From Streptomyces scopuliridis RB72 (GTDB lineage: Bacteria; Actinomycetota; Actinomycetes; Streptomycetales; Streptomycetaceae), in NCBI RefSeq assembly GCF_000718095.1, contig NZ_JOEI01000010.1, forward strand, positions 62,001-126,000: a DNA stretch of 64,000 bases, written 5' to 3'. The position numbers and the translations under genes were made by a program. The first letter of the stretch is position 1; every line of letters begins with the position of its first letter. Below the pieces are notes generated by a model. The model worked only from the letters and a program-made list of their open reading frames with translations, was not told the origin of the DNA and did no database searches. Shown here one piece after another: positions 8,613 through 18,123 of this stretch.

Positions 8613-8843
8613 ATGCGTATTCGTACGGCGCTCGCCGCCACCGCCCTCGCCGCCACCGCTCTGCTGGGCGGCGCCAGTTCGGCGTTTGCGTGGGAAGATC
8701 ACGAGGTGACCGCTGCGGAGGCCGGCTTCAAGGCGACAGGCGCCTCGGGTCACTTCGAAAACCTGGGCGGCGCCGCGGGGATCACCGAGTCCGAGTTCTC
8801 GGCGTTCGAGGTCGAGGACTGGTTCGGCTTCCTGCACTTCTGA
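8613..8843 (+). CDS. Small secreted acidic protein
   Basis: This 76-residue protein has a clear Sec signal peptide: MRIRTALAATALAATALLGG followed by ASSAFA, with likely cleavage after AFA before WEDHE. The mature part is about 50 residues, acidic, free of Cys and ends DWFGFLHF. The ATG is preceded by GGGAG at about 8 bp. A strong hairpin follows its stop. It converges on a streptogrisin-type protease gene. Family and role unknown. Confidence 0.7.
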   Translation: MRIRTALAATALAATALLGGASSAFAWEDHEVTAAEAGFKATGASGHFENLGGAAGITESEFSAFEVEDWFGFLHF

Positions 8844-8866
8844 TACTCGCCCTGTCGTTGCTGCCC

Positions 8867-8895
8867 CCGCCCTCTGCGCCGAGCGCAGGGGGCGG
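8867..8895. terminator. Bidirectional terminator-like hairpin
   Basis: A 13-bp stem (CCGCCCTCTGCGC at 8867-8879 pairing with 8883-8895, one G-T wobble) encloses a 3-nt loop. It sits between the convergent small secreted protein gene and the protease gene, so it may serve both. Confidence 0.7.
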
Positions 8896-8931
8896 TCGGC
8901 GTTTCGGGCCCTGGCCGGTCAGTGGATCCGG

Positions 8932-9822
8932 TCAGTAGATGCTGACGCCGTACGCGTTCAGCACCGGGATGATCGGCTGGAAGAACGATGAGCAGCTTCC
9001 GCTGCCGCCCGAGAGCACACCGATGGCCTGGGTGCCCGAGTAGAGCGCGCCGCCGCTGTCGCCCGGTTGTGTGCAGATATTGGTGCCGATCAGACCGTAG
9101 ACGATGTCGCCGCCACCGTAGTTGATCGTGGCGTTGAGTCCGGTGACGACACCGCTGACGACGCCGGAGGCGGCGCCGCGGAAGGTGACGGCCATGCCGA
9201 CGGTGGCATGGGCCGCACCGGTGATGTCGACGCTTCCGACGGTGCCGGGCGCCGGGACCGCGGGGTTGGTGTAGCGCACGAGCCCGTAGTCGTGGTTGGG
9301 GAAGCTGGACCCCGCGGTGGAGCCGATGAGCGTGGTCTGCGTGGAATTGGTGTACCAGGTCGAGCCGCCGTTGGTGCAGTGTCCCGCGGTCACGAAGTAG
9401 TAGGTACTGCCGCTCACGACATTGAAGCCGGCCGAGCAGCGTGAGCCCGTGGAGTAGATGGCGTCGCCGCCGGAGAGCTGGGGCGAGAGCCGGCCGGCGG
9501 TGCGCTCGATGCGCAGCGCACCGGCGCGGGGGCCCGCGGCCCGCTCGATCGCGGCGGTCTGCGCGGCGGAGACGGTGCTGTCCGCGGTGACGACCACGGT
9601 GCCGGCCGCGGGGTCGGCGTACCAGGCGGTGCCCGCCACGCCGGCGTCCAGGACCGCGTCGGCGACGGCGGCGAGCCTGCTCGCGGCGGACGCGTCGGTG
9701 ACGGTCCCGGCGTTCGCGGCGGGGACGGCGAGCGCCACGGCGGCGGCGAGTCCCGTGGCGACGGCGAGCAGACGGGAATGTCTGGGTGCGAGGGCGCGGC
9801 GAAGGGTGTGTGTGATCCTCAC
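8932..9822 (-). CDS. Secreted chymotrypsin-like serine protease (streptogrisin A/B type)
   Basis: This is a 296-residue pre-pro-protease of family S1. A signal peptide covers residues 1-38 (ending PAANA), with a propeptide from about 39 to 115. The mature domain begins near residue 116 with [19 protein letters not shown], very like streptogrisin B. The catalytic triad is visible as His148 (TAGHC), Asp178 (NHDYGL) and Ser256 (QPGDSGGAL). Two disulfides are likely (the Cys pairs near 129/149 and 250/277). Its length equals that of the SGPA/SGPB precursors. It is secreted, self-processed and probably digests extracellular protein. It is monocistronic. Confidence 0.95.
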   Translation of the reverse strand: MRITHTLRRALAPRHSRLLAVATGLAAAVALAVPAANAGTVTDASAASRLAAVADAVLDAGVAGTAWYADPAAGTVVVTADSTVSAAQTAAIERAAGPRAGALRIERTAGRLSPQLSGGDAIYSTGSRCSAGFNVVSGSTYYFVTAGHCTNGGSTWYTNSTQTTLIGSTAGSSFPNHDYGLVRYTNPAVPAPGTVGSVDITGAAHATVGMAVTFRGAASGVVSGVVTGLNATINYGGGDIVYGLIGTNICTQPGDSGGALYSGTQAIGVLSGGSGSCSSFFQPIIPVLNAYGVSIY

Positions 9823-10013
9823 TTGGCGTGTCTCCCGGGGGAATCGGGGGCCCTCCGAGGAGTACGGGCCCGTGAGGCGCGGCGTGGGCGGCCGTGCGTT
9901 CCGGCCGGATCGTGCGCCCCCGGCCGGCGTTGCTCGGGAGTATCGGGGGCCTCAACTCGCCGCGCAAGAGCGGCTTTTGGCCGTGAACCGAGGGAGCCTG
10001 CCGGACACCGGAC

Positions 10014-10145
10014 TTACTCGTCCAGGTGCAGGAGGCGCTCGGCGTTGGTGTGGGCGATTTTGTTGAGCGGGGGCCGGCGCGGGTCGGGCGGGGCGTCGCC
10101 GGCGCCCCGCTCGTACGTCACCGTGGAGCCGCCGCCGTAGCCGGG
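10014..10145 (-). pseudogene. Possible C-terminal scrap of an amidohydrolase-type gene
   Basis: Immediately downstream of the flavin oxidase, in another frame, the minus strand reads PDPGYGGGSTVTYERGAGD and ends LNKIAHTNAERLLHLDE-stop. The NAERLL tail resembles the last helix of metal-dependent amidohydrolases. It has no start and is only about 45 codons. Its last codons, stop and following bases are identical over 18 nt to those ending the citryl-CoA lyase gene at 18111-18128. Confidence 0.35.
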
Positions 10146-11305
10146 GTCGGGCGGAGTGCCTTGCGCGTGAGGTCGGCGAGGGCGGGGTAGCCGTCGATCG
10201 CCATGAGGAGATCCGCCTCGGCGAGCAGGGCGCGCAGCACATGTACGACGCCCTCCGTGCCGCCGATCGCCAGCCCGTAGACGTACGGCCGCCCCACGGC
10301 CACCGCGGTCGCGCCCAGCGCCACCGCCTTGACGATGTCGGCGCCCGACCGGACGCCGGAATCGAAGATCACCGGCAGCCCGTCCGCGGCGTCCACCACG
10401 GCCGGAAGCATGTCCAGGGCGGGCAGCCCGCCATTGGCCTGCCTGCCGCCGTGGTTGGAGCAGTACATCCCGTCGATGCCCGCGTCCCTGGCGCGCCGCA
10501 CGTCGTCGGGGTGGCAGATGCCCTTCAGTAGCAGGGGCAGCCGGGTGATCGAGCGCAGCCAGGGCAGGTCGTCCCAGGTCAGCGGGTTGCCGAAGGTCTT
10601 CGCCCAGTGGGCGACCGCGGCGGCCGGGTCCTCCTCGGGCGTACGGTCGAGCCGGGAGCGGAAGACCGGGTCGGAGGTGTAGTTCGCCAGGCAGTGGCCG
10701 CGCAGCTGCGGGAAGTTGCTGGTGGACAGGTCTCGCGGGCGCCAGCCGGTGAGCCAGGTGTCCAGCGTGACCACGATCCCTCTGAAGCCCGCCGCCTCGG
10801 CGCGCCGCACCAGGCTCTCGGCCAGCTTCCGGTCATCCGGCGGGTACAGCTGGAAGAAGCCGGGAACCCCGTCGAACCGCGCCGCCACCTCCTCCATGGG
10901 ATCGACCGTCAGGGTGGAGGCGATCATCGGCACTCCGGTGCGGGCCGCCGCCCGGGCGACGGCCAGGTCACCGTGGCCGTCCTGGGCACACAGCCCGATC
11001 ACCCCGATCGGGGCCATCATCAGCGGGGAGGGCAGCCGCAGACCGCAGAGCTCCACCGAGAGGTCGCGCCGTACCGCGCCCACCAGCATCCGGGGAATGA
11101 TCCCCCACTTGGTGAAGGCGTCGACGTTGGCCCGCTGGGTGTGCTCGTTGCCGGCCCCGGCGGCGACATACGACACGAGGGACGCGGGCAGGGCGGCTCG
11201 CGCCCTGGCCTCCAGTTCCTCGTACGACATCGGGAACGGCGGCACGACGCCGCGCAGCCCGCCCTCGTAGATCTCGTTCTGGTAGTCCCCGAACTGCGCG
11301 GTCAT
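10118..11305 (-). CDS. FMN-dependent alpha-hydroxy-acid oxidase, lactate 2-monooxygenase-like
   Basis: This is a 395-residue protein, close to the length of mycobacterial lactate 2-monooxygenase. The N-terminus GDYQNEIYEGGLRGVVPPFP and the substrate/FMN segments SYVAAGAGNEHTQRAN (about 45-60), MAPIGVIGL, TLTVDPMEEVA and VVTLDTWLTGWRPRDL are typical of that branch. The catalytic His285 and Arg288 lie in SNHGGRQANGG. The enzyme would oxidise L-lactate or another 2-hydroxy acid in the cytoplasm. The ATG at 11305 has AGGAGG about 9 bp upstream, which decides the start although the frame is open to 11494. The C-terminus continues into Ala/Pro-rich residues where it meets a gene scrap. Confidence 0.85.
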   Translation of the reverse strand: MTAQFGDYQNEIYEGGLRGVVPPFPMSYEELEARARAALPASLVSYVAAGAGNEHTQRANVDAFTKWGIIPRMLVGAVRRDLSVELCGLRLPSPLMMAPIGVIGLCAQDGHGDLAVARAAARTGVPMIASTLTVDPMEEVAARFDGVPGFFQLYPPDDRKLAESLVRRAEAAGFRGIVVTLDTWLTGWRPRDLSTSNFPQLRGHCLANYTSDPVFRSRLDRTPEEDPAAAVAHWAKTFGNPLTWDDLPWLRSITRLPLLLKGICHPDDVRRARDAGIDGMYCSNHGGRQANGGLPALDMLPAVVDAADGLPVIFDSGVRSGADIVKAVALGATAVAVGRPYVYGLAIGGTEGVVHVLRALLAEADLLMAIDGYPALADLTRKALRPTPATAAAPR

Positions 11306-11705
11306 CCCGACGTTCCTCCTGACACTCAGCGGACGGCCTGCTGGGGGCGTCCGTGCTGTGCCGCATGAGAACGCGGCCTGCCGCGGCTCCTTCACGACGC
11401 GGCCGTCGGCTGCGAGGCCGTGAGCGCGGAGGTGCTCTTCGAATATGGAGGACGCCGGTGTCCGCCGCAAAACGGGCTGACCCGCTCGGCCCACCTGGGC
11501 CGCCTCCTGCCGAGCCCTCGCCGCCCCCTCGCCGAGCGGGCCGGCGCACCCTCGTCGCCCCGGTGCTTCCGTTACGTCGTCACAGCTCAGGCGCGGAGCC
11601 GACTGGTGTCGCGAGGAGGCCGGACGAGATGATCAAGGGGTAACACGCCACCCTCGCAGCCCTGTTGGGCATGTTGGCGGGTTGGGAGCTATGGAGGGAT
11701 TCGGT
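11306..11705. other. Intergenic region between divergent genes
   Basis: This 400-bp stretch separates the minus-strand flavin oxidase from the plus-strand channel gene and must carry both promoters. It holds the oxidase ribosome-binding site (near 11310-11318) and the channel's GGAGGG (11694-11699). I see no convincing gene, repeat or operator in it. Confidence 0.5.
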
Positions 11706-13577
11706 ATGCACAGAACGCTCAGGGCGCGACTGCGGTATTGGTTCGACGGGACGATGGACCGTGGCACGCCGGCGCTGATCGGCTGGCTGGGGCTGGCCTC
11801 GTTAGCGCTGATCACGCTGGTCTCCAGTGTGGTGGTCGTCGCGGCACACAAGGACACGGAAGAGAACGGCGGCTGGCCCGGCGTTATCTGGATGAGCCTG
11901 TTGCGCACCCTCGATCCGGGCACGATGGGCGGGGACACCGGGCAGCCGCTGTTCCTGATCCTTATGCTCACGGTGACGATCGGCGGGATCTTCATCGTCA
12001 GCGCGCTCATCGGTGTGCTGACGACGGGGCTGGAGACCCGGATCCAGGAACTGCGCAAGGGCAAGTCACGGCTGATCGAGCACGGGCACACCATTGTGCT
12101 CGGCTGGTCGGACCAGATCTTCACCGTGATCGCGGAGTTGGTGGAGGCCAATCAGAGCGAGCGCCGCTCCTGCGTGGTGATCCTCGCCGACCGCGACAAG
12201 GTCGATATGGACGACGAGATCCGGCGGCGGATCCCGGACACCGGGAAGACGCGGGTGATCTGCCGCTCCGGCAGTCCGCTGCAGCGCGCCGATCTGGAGC
12301 TGGTGAGTCCGGACACCGCGAAGGCGATCATGGTGCTGCCGCCTGTCGGGGACGACAGCGATATCGATGTCATCAAGGTGCTGTTGCTCCTGAACAACCG
12401 TATGTGGCGGGGGACGCGCCCGAATGTGGTGGCGGCCGTGCAGAACTCCCCGAACCTGGCGGCCGCCCGGCTCGCCGCGGGCGACACCGCGATGGTGATC
12501 GACGTCGACGACATCGCCGTACGGCTGATCGTGCAGTCCCATCGGCAGTCCGGTCTGTCCACGGTCTTCAACGAACTGCTCAGCTTCATCGGCAACGAGA
12601 TCTACCCCTGGGCCGAACCGGGGCTGACCGGTTCCACCTACGGGGAATCCCTGAACGCCTTCGAACTCGGCATACCCATCGGACTGCACCGCGAGGACGG
12701 GAAGATACTCGTCAACCCGGCGATGGACACCGTCATCGAGGGCGGAGACCGGCTGTTGATCGTCGCCGAGGACGATCTGCTCATCAAACGGGCGACCGAC
12801 CTGCCCACGATCCTGCGGTCGGCGATCACGGCGGCCGATGTGCGGTCAGCCGTACCGGACCGCACCTTGGTGATCGGCTGGAACCCCCGCGCCACGAAGA
12901 TCATTTCGTTGCTCGACCGTCTGGTGAAATCGGGATCCGTGGTGGACATCGCGGCTCCCCGGCAACCCCTGGAGGACATGAACGGGCAACTGGACAATCT
13001 GACGGTCGGCTTCAAGCGCTGTGACCCCATCCACCGGCCGTCGCTGGAGGCCCTGGGGCTGGAGAGCTACCGCCACGTCGTGGTGCTGACGGATGACGCG
13101 ATCGACCCGGGGCGGGCCGACGACCGTACCTTGGTCACCCTTCTGCACCTGCGCGACATCGAGATCCAGCTCGGCGACCCGTACTCGATCGTCACCGAGA
13201 TGAACGACGACGCCAATCGCGAGGTCGCGCAGGTCACCAAGGCCGACGACTTCATCGTCAGCACGAAAGTGATCAGCCTCCTGCTCACTCAACTCAGCGA
13301 GAACCGCAATTTGTACGCGGTGTTCGCCGACCTTTTCGACCCCCAGGGCTCGGAGATCTACCTCAAGCCGGCGCCGGGCTATCTCGTCCCGGGCGCCGAG
13401 GCGAACTTCGCCACGGTCATCGAGGCCGCCCGGCAGCGTGGCGAGACGGCGATCGGCTACCGGCTGGCACAACAGAGCGACGAGCCGCCGCTCTACGGTG
13501 TTCACCTCAACCCCTCCAAGACCGCGCCACTGACGCTGTCCGAGGGCGACTCGGTCGTGGTGCTCGCCGAGGACTAG
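11706..13577 (+). CDS. CASTOR/POLLUX-type ion channel with RCK-like domains
   Basis: The predicted product is about 623 residues. Two N-terminal membrane helices (ALIGWLGLASLALITLVSSV and FLILMLTVTIGGIFIVSALI) flank a pore-loop-like segment GVIWMSLLRTLDPGTMGGD. A large cytoplasmic part has Rossmann-like repeats: HTIVLGWSDQIFTVIAELVE, VVILADRDKVDMDDEI and, later, RTLVIGWNPRATKIISLLDR. This matches bacterial relatives of plant CASTOR/POLLUX cation channels and suggests ligand-gated ion flux at the membrane. The ATG at 11706 has GGAGGG 7 bp upstream. Codon 33 is TTA (11802-11804), rare in such genomes, so bldA may influence expression. Confidence 0.88.
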   Translation: MHRTLRARLRYWFDGTMDRGTPALIGWLGLASLALITLVSSVVVVAAHKDTEENGGWPGVIWMSLLRTLDPGTMGGDTGQPLFLILMLTVTIGGIFIVSALIGVLTTGLETRIQELRKGKSRLIEHGHTIVLGWSDQIFTVIAELVEANQSERRSCVVILADRDKVDMDDEIRRRIPDTGKTRVICRSGSPLQRADLELVSPDTAKAIMVLPPVGDDSDIDVIKVLLLLNNRMWRGTRPNVVAAVQNSPNLAAARLAAGDTAMVIDVDDIAVRLIVQSHRQSGLSTVFNELLSFIGNEIYPWAEPGLTGSTYGESLNAFELGIPIGLHREDGKILVNPAMDTVIEGGDRLLIVAEDDLLIKRATDLPTILRSAITAADVRSAVPDRTLVIGWNPRATKIISLLDRLVKSGSVVDIAAPRQPLEDMNGQLDNLTVGFKRCDPIHRPSLEALGLESYRHVVVLTDDAIDPGRADDRTLVTLLHLRDIEIQLGDPYSIVTEMNDDANREVAQVTKADDFIVSTKVISLLLTQLSENRNLYAVFADLFDPQGSEIYLKPAPGYLVPGAEANFATVIEAARQRGETAIGYRLAQQSDEPPLYGVHLNPSKTAPLTLSEGDSVVVLAED

Positions 13578-13754
13578 ACCCTGCCCGGCCGATCTTCGCG
13601 GGCCCGCGGCGCGGCGTGACATCAGCCACCGCCCGGCGGGGGACGTAGTGTGAGGCGGCGGCGGTTGCTGCGAGGGTGTTCGGATGCGGCGGCACCCGGT
13701 GCGGCGGGGCCGTGGGGGGCCCGCGCCGCGCCGGGGTGGTTGGCCGCCGGCCGG

Positions 13755-15161
13755 TCAGGTGGCCGGTTCGTGTCGTCGGGCTGTGGTCTCGCCGCTTCCG
13801 GATTCGGCCGGTGGCACTACCGGGCGCGTCTCGGGGGCCAGTGCGACGGTGCCGGCGGTGAGTGCGCTCATCAGGGCCATGAAGGCCACGACGCCGACGA
13901 CGCTGTGGTCGAACCACAGCAGCAGCCCGGTGGCGAGGAGCGGGGCGAGGCCGCCGGTGAGGACGGTGCCGACGTTGTTGGCGACGCCGACCGCGCTGAA
14001 GCGGACTTTGGTGTCGAACAGTTCGGCGAAGAACGCGGGTTGTGATCCGAGGATCGCGGCCTGCCCGACGCCCAGGGTGACCAGGAGGGCCAGCCAGGTC
14101 GCCCAGGGCTGTCCGCCGTCGATCAGTTCGAAGAACGGCCAGGCGGCCAGGAGCAGTACCAGGGCGCCACCGATGCTCACCGGACGTCGGCCGACCCGGT
14201 CGGAGAGCGCTCCGAAGGCGGGGACGGAGAAGAGTTTGACGGCGGCGGCGATCGAGATGCCGGTGAGCAGCGCGGTGGCGGGCTGCCCGCGGTCCTCCAC
14301 GTAGGCGACGGAGAAGGTGCCGAAGATGTAGTACCCGGCGTTCTCCGCCGCGCCGGCGCAGATGACGATGATCATCTCTCGCGGGTAGCGGGTCCATGCC
14401 TCGACGAAACGGCTCTCCCGGAACCGCTGGCGCAGGGGACGCGCGGCCGTGTCCCGCTTGAGGACGCCGGCCTTCTGGAACTCGGCTGTCTCCTCCAGGG
14501 ACGCGCGTACCCACAGACCGAACAGTGTGAGGAAGGCGCTCGCGAGGAACGGGACCCGCCAGCCCCAGCTGAGAAACGCCTCGTCGGACAGCAGTCCCGT
14601 CATGAGCGCGAACGCGCCGGTGGAGAGGAGCGTGCCGGTGCCCGTGCCGATCGCGGGCAGTGAGGACAGGAGTCCGCGCCATTTCGGCGGCGCGTTCTCG
14701 AAGAGGATGATCAGTGCTCCGGTCTTCTCGCCGCCGGCCGCGAAGCCCTGCACGAAGCGCAGGGCGGTGAGCGCGATCGGCGCGGCCACGCCGATCTGGG
14801 CGTAGGTGGGCAGCAGGCCGATCGCGGCGGTGGCGACGCCCATGAGCAGCAGCGTGGTGACGAGGACCTTCTTGCGGCCCTCGGTGTCGCCCTTCTCGCC
14901 GAAGTAGGCGCCGCCGAGCGGGCGCGCGAGGAACCCGATGGCGAAGGTGCCGAACGCCAGGGTGGTGCCGACGAGCGGGTCGGCGTCCGGGAAGTAGAGC
15001 TTGTTGAAGACGAGGGCGGCGGCCGTGCCGTAGAGGGCGAAGTCGTACCACTCCACCGTCGTGCCGAAGACGGCCGCGACGGCCACCTTGGGCTGGAAGA
15101 CCGGCCGTTCGGCCGCTGTGGCGCCGGCCGCGTCCGTCGGTGGGCTGTGCTCGGAACTCAT
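13755..15161 (-). CDS. MFS metabolite:H+ symporter (MHS family, ShiA/ProP-like)
   Basis: This 468-residue protein has about 12 membrane segments. MHS hallmarks are AAVFGTTVEWYDFALYGTAA in helix 1, RPLGGAYFGEKGDTEGRKKV between helices 2 and 3, and RFVQGFAAGGEKTGA in helix 4. It probably imports an organic acid or osmolyte with protons; the substrate is unknown. The ATG at 15161 has GGAG upstream, and an earlier in-frame ATG at 15194 is less likely. It is divergent from an IclR regulator plus CoA-transferase/lyase operon, so it may import the acid degraded there. Confidence 0.88.
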   Translation of the reverse strand: MSSEHSPPTDAAGATAAERPVFQPKVAVAAVFGTTVEWYDFALYGTAAALVFNKLYFPDADPLVGTTLAFGTFAIGFLARPLGGAYFGEKGDTEGRKKVLVTTLLLMGVATAAIGLLPTYAQIGVAAPIALTALRFVQGFAAGGEKTGALIILFENAPPKWRGLLSSLPAIGTGTGTLLSTGAFALMTGLLSDEAFLSWGWRVPFLASAFLTLFGLWVRASLEETAEFQKAGVLKRDTAARPLRQRFRESRFVEAWTRYPREMIIVICAGAAENAGYYIFGTFSVAYVEDRGQPATALLTGISIAAAVKLFSVPAFGALSDRVGRRPVSIGGALVLLLAAWPFFELIDGGQPWATWLALLVTLGVGQAAILGSQPAFFAELFDTKVRFSAVGVANNVGTVLTGGLAPLLATGLLLWFDHSVVGVVAFMALMSALTAGTVALAPETRPVVPPAESGSGETTARRHEPAT

Positions 15162-15308
15162 CGGGGACTCCTTTGTCGCCTCCGGTATCACCATGCGGTA
15201 CCACCAGGCGGAACACTTGTGCCGCTGAATGGTTCGGTGATGTTATGGAGGCGGCAACTCGCTGACAAGAGACCGGCGACGACTATTTCGCGGAGGAAGA
15301 GGATTCCT

Positions 15309-16067
15309 ATGCCTGAACCCGATGCCGGCGGTGTCCGCAGCGTCCAGCGCGCCGTGGACCTGCTCGCCCTCTACGACGCGGAACACCCGAGCCGTTCCAT
15401 ACGGGAACTCGTCAGCGCCACGGGGCTCCCGAAGACGACCGTGGTCCGGCTGGTGCACACCTTGGAACAGTGCGGTCTGCTCTGGAGCCGCGGCGACGGA
15501 CGGACCGTCCCCGGCACCGGGCTGCTGCGCTGGGCGGAACTGGCCCGTAATACCTGGCAGTTGCCGGAAGAGGCGCTGCAGCGGCTGAAAGAACTGAGCG
15601 AGGCGAGCGGCGGCGAGACCGTACACCTCTACGTGCGCCAGCAGGGCACCCGCGTGTGCATCGCCCGCCACGAGGGGACGCGGACCCTGCGCCATGTCGT
15701 GCACGTGGGCGCCGAGATGCCGCTGTGGTCCGGCGCGTCCAGCCATGTGCTCCTCTCCCGTGCGGAGCGCGCGGACGTCGCCGCCGTCGCGGCCCGCGCG
15801 CCGCATCCGGGATGGGACGAGACGCTGTGGGAGCGTGCGCGGCAGGCCGCCGTGCAGGGCTGGTCCGTCAGCCACGGGGAGCGGGAGGCGGGCGTGTCCG
15901 GCGCCGCGGCTCCGGTGTTCGACGCGGCGGGCCGGCTGACCGGCGCCGTTGCCCTGGGCGGACCCACCGCCCGTTTCACCGACGAGGCCGTCGCGGGCTT
16001 CACGTCCGCCCTGGTGGACACCGCACGGGCCCTGACCGCCCTCGACTGCATCGGAGGTACCGCCTGA
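15309..16067 (+). CDS. IclR-family transcriptional regulator
   Basis: This is a 252-residue protein. The N-terminal winged helix is RSVQRAVDLLALYDAEHPSR-SIRELVSATGLPKTTVVRLVHTLEQ (about 9-55), and the C-terminal effector domain includes ETVHLYVRQQGTRVCIARHE and SGAAAPVFDAAGRLTGAVAL. GGAGG stands about 14 bp before the ATG. Its stop shares one base with the start of a CoA-transferase gene (TGATG), so it heads the operon. IclR proteins commonly regulate neighbouring catabolic and transport genes, here presumably the coupled operon and the divergent transporter. Confidence 0.88.
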   Translation: MPEPDAGGVRSVQRAVDLLALYDAEHPSRSIRELVSATGLPKTTVVRLVHTLEQCGLLWSRGDGRTVPGTGLLRWAELARNTWQLPEEALQRLKELSEASGGETVHLYVRQQGTRVCIARHEGTRTLRHVVHVGAEMPLWSGASSHVLLSRAERADVAAVAARAPHPGWDETLWERARQAAVQGWSVSHGEREAGVSGAAAPVFDAAGRLTGAVALGGPTARFTDEAVAGFTSALVDTARALTALDCIGGTA

Positions 16068-17272
16068 TGACGACCGCGCTGCTGGACGGCGTCCGCGTCC
16101 TCGACCTCACGAACGTCCTCGCCGGGCCCTTCGCCGGCTATCAGCTCGCCCTTCAGGGCGCCGATGTACTCAAAGTGGAAATGCCGGGATCGGGCGATCT
16201 GGCACGCCAGTTGGGGGCCGACCGCGCCCTGGGCGACGAGCTGCTCGGGGCGTCCTTCCTGGCACAGAACGCGGGCAAGCGCTCCCTCACCGTGAATCTC
16301 AAGGACCCGGACGGGCGCGAGGCACTGCTGCGCGCGGTACGGGAGTCGGACGTCCTGCTGGAGAACTTCCGCCCCGGGGTGATGGAACGGCTGGGGCTGG
16401 GCTGGAAGACGCTGCGCGCCGAGAACCCCGCGCTCGTCTACTGCGCCATCTCCGGCTTCGGACAGACCGGGCCGATGCGGGACCGTCCCGCCTACGACCA
16501 GATCATCCAGGGGCTGAGCGGCATGATGAGCGTGACGGGCACCGCGGAGGCGACGCCGCTGCGCGCGGGCTTCCCCGTCGCCGACACCCTGGGCGGCATG
16601 GCGGCCGCGTACGCCGTCGCCGCCGCCCTCGTCCGGCGCGGCCGTACCGGTGAAGGCGCGTTCGTCGACGTATCGATGCTGGAGTCCGCGCTGACCGCGA
16701 TGGGCTGGGTGACGTCCAACTACCTGATCACCGGCCGGGAACCGCGGCCGATGGGCAACGAGAACTTCACCGCCGCCCCCTCCGGCACCTTCCGCACCGG
16801 CGCGGGGCATCTGAACATCGCCGCCAACCGGCAGCAGCAGTTCACCACGCTGTGCCGCCTGATCGGCCGGGAGGACCTGACCTCCGACCCGCGGTTCTCG
16901 CACCCCGCCGACCGCAAGACACACCGCGACGCACTGCGCGCCGAGGTGGAGTCCGCGCTCGCCGCCCGCCCGGCCGCCGAATGGGAGGAGATCCTCTCCG
17001 ACGCCGGCGTCCCGGCGGCCCGCGTACTGTCGCTGCCCGACGCGCTGGACCTGGACCACCTGGCCGCGCGCGGCTTCGTCCACACGCTCCCCTTCCCCGA
17101 CGGCCGCGAACGCCCGCTGAAGGTCCTCGGCAGCCCGCTGCGCGTGGACGACGAACCCGCCGTCCCGGCGGGACCGCCGCCCCGGCTCGGCGAGCACACC
17201 GACGCGGTCCTGGCGGAACTCGGCTACACCCCGGCGCAGATCGCGGCACTGCGGGAACGGGGTGCGGTGTGA
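16067..17272 (+). CDS. CaiB/BaiF (family III) CoA-transferase
   Basis: This is a 401-residue protein. N-terminal GVRVLDLTNVLAGPFAGYQL and GADVLKVEMPGSGDLAR, then LLENFRPGVMERLGLGWKTL, YCAISGFGQTGPMRDRPAYD and GEGAFVDVSMLESALTAMG, are class hallmarks. Family III enzymes move CoA between carboxylic acids through an enzyme-linked anhydride; here Glu of LES appears to hold the acidic position. It starts on the last base of the IclR stop and overlaps the following citryl-CoA lyase start by 4 bp (GTGA), so it probably makes the CoA ester cleaved by that lyase. The substrate acid is not known. Confidence 0.9.
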   Translation: MTTALLDGVRVLDLTNVLAGPFAGYQLALQGADVLKVEMPGSGDLARQLGADRALGDELLGASFLAQNAGKRSLTVNLKDPDGREALLRAVRESDVLLENFRPGVMERLGLGWKTLRAENPALVYCAISGFGQTGPMRDRPAYDQIIQGLSGMMSVTGTAEATPLRAGFPVADTLGGMAAAYAVAAALVRRGRTGEGAFVDVSMLESALTAMGWVTSNYLITGREPRPMGNENFTAAPSGTFRTGAGHLNIAANRQQQFTTLCRLIGREDLTSDPRFSHPADRKTHRDALRAEVESALAARPAAEWEEILSDAGVPAARVLSLPDALDLDHLAARGFVHTLPFPDGRERPLKVLGSPLRVDDEPAVPAGPPPRLGEHTDAVLAELGYTPAQIAALRERGAV

Positions 17273-18123
17273 GCGGCCCCGACACCCCGCGCGGCACCGG
17301 GCCGGCGACCGCGACCGAGCCGGAGGGGCCCGCGATGATCGAGGAACACCGCGTCACCGACTGGTGGTCGACAGCGGTGAGCCGTATCCGCCCCGGCGAG
17401 ATCCTGCTGCGCGGCTACCCCGTCGAGCAGCTGATCGGCCGTATCACCTTCGCCGAACAGATCTGGCTGATGCTGCGCGGCGAACTCCCCAGCCCTGTTC
17501 AGGGCCGCCTCCTGGAGGCCGCGTTGGTGGCGGCCGTCGACCACGGCCCGCAGGCCCCCTCGATCGCCGCCGCCCGGATGGCGGCGACCTGCGGCGTGGG
17601 ACTGAACAGCGCGGTGGCCACCGGCGCCGGCCTGCTCGGAGACGTCCACGGCGGAGCCGGGCAGCAGTGCATGGAAGTGCTGGAGCGCGTCATCGGCGGC
17701 GAGGACGCCACCGCCGTCGTCGCCGGGTTCCGGGACCGCCGTGCCTACGTCCCCGGCTTCGGACACCGTTTCCACCCCCGCGACCCACGGCGCGATCCGC
17801 TTCTCGCGCTGGTCAGGGAGGCCGTCGCGGAGGGCGGGGTACAGGGGCGGGCCCTGGCGGCCGGCCTCGCGCTCGAAGCGGCGCTGGCCGAGGGCCGGAC
17901 GCGCCCGGTGCCGATGAACATCGACGGCGCCACCGCGATCATCTACGCCGAGCTGGGCTTTCCCGCGGAGCTCGGCCGCGGCCTGTTCGTACTCTCCCGC
18001 AGCGTGGGCATCCTCGCGCATGCCTGGGAGGAACAGGAAGGCGGAGCACGCATCAAGGGACCGCTCCCACGGCCGCTGCTCGCGGGGTACCGGGGCACCC
18101 CGGCACGCGACCTGGACGAGTAA
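17269..18123 (+). CDS. Citryl-CoA lyase / citrate-synthase-fold protein
   Basis: This short (about 284 residues) citrate-synthase-superfamily protein carries the active-site elements GDVHGGAGQQ (His equivalent to citrate synthase His274), VPGFGHRFHPRDPRRDP (His320 equivalent) and NIDGATAIIYAELGFP (Asp375 equivalent). It lacks the large N-terminal region of true citrate synthase, as citryl-CoA lyases do. It would cleave a citryl-CoA-like ester to acetyl-CoA and a keto acid, or run the reverse. The GTG at 17269 overlaps the upstream stop (GTGA); an ATG at 17335 is the alternative. Its 3' end forms one arm of a long inverted repeat. Confidence 0.85.
   Translation: MSGPDTPRGTGPATATEPEGPAMIEEHRVTDWWSTAVSRIRPGEILLRGYPVEQLIGRITFAEQIWLMLRGELPSPVQGRLLEAALVAAVDHGPQAPSIAAARMAATCGVGLNSAVATGAGLLGDVHGGAGQQCMEVLERVIGGEDATAVVAGFRDRRAYVPGFGHRFHPRDPRRDPLLALVREAVAEGGVQGRALAAGLALEAALAEGRTRPVPMNIDGATAIIYAELGFPAELGRGLFVLSRSVGILAHAWEEQEGGARIKGPLPRPLLAGYRGTPARDLDE

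Noticed and set aside
13597..13608. CGCGGGCCCGCG palindrome after the channel gene as a terminator
   Set aside because: Only 6-bp half-sites with no loop; too weak to call in this GC-rich background.
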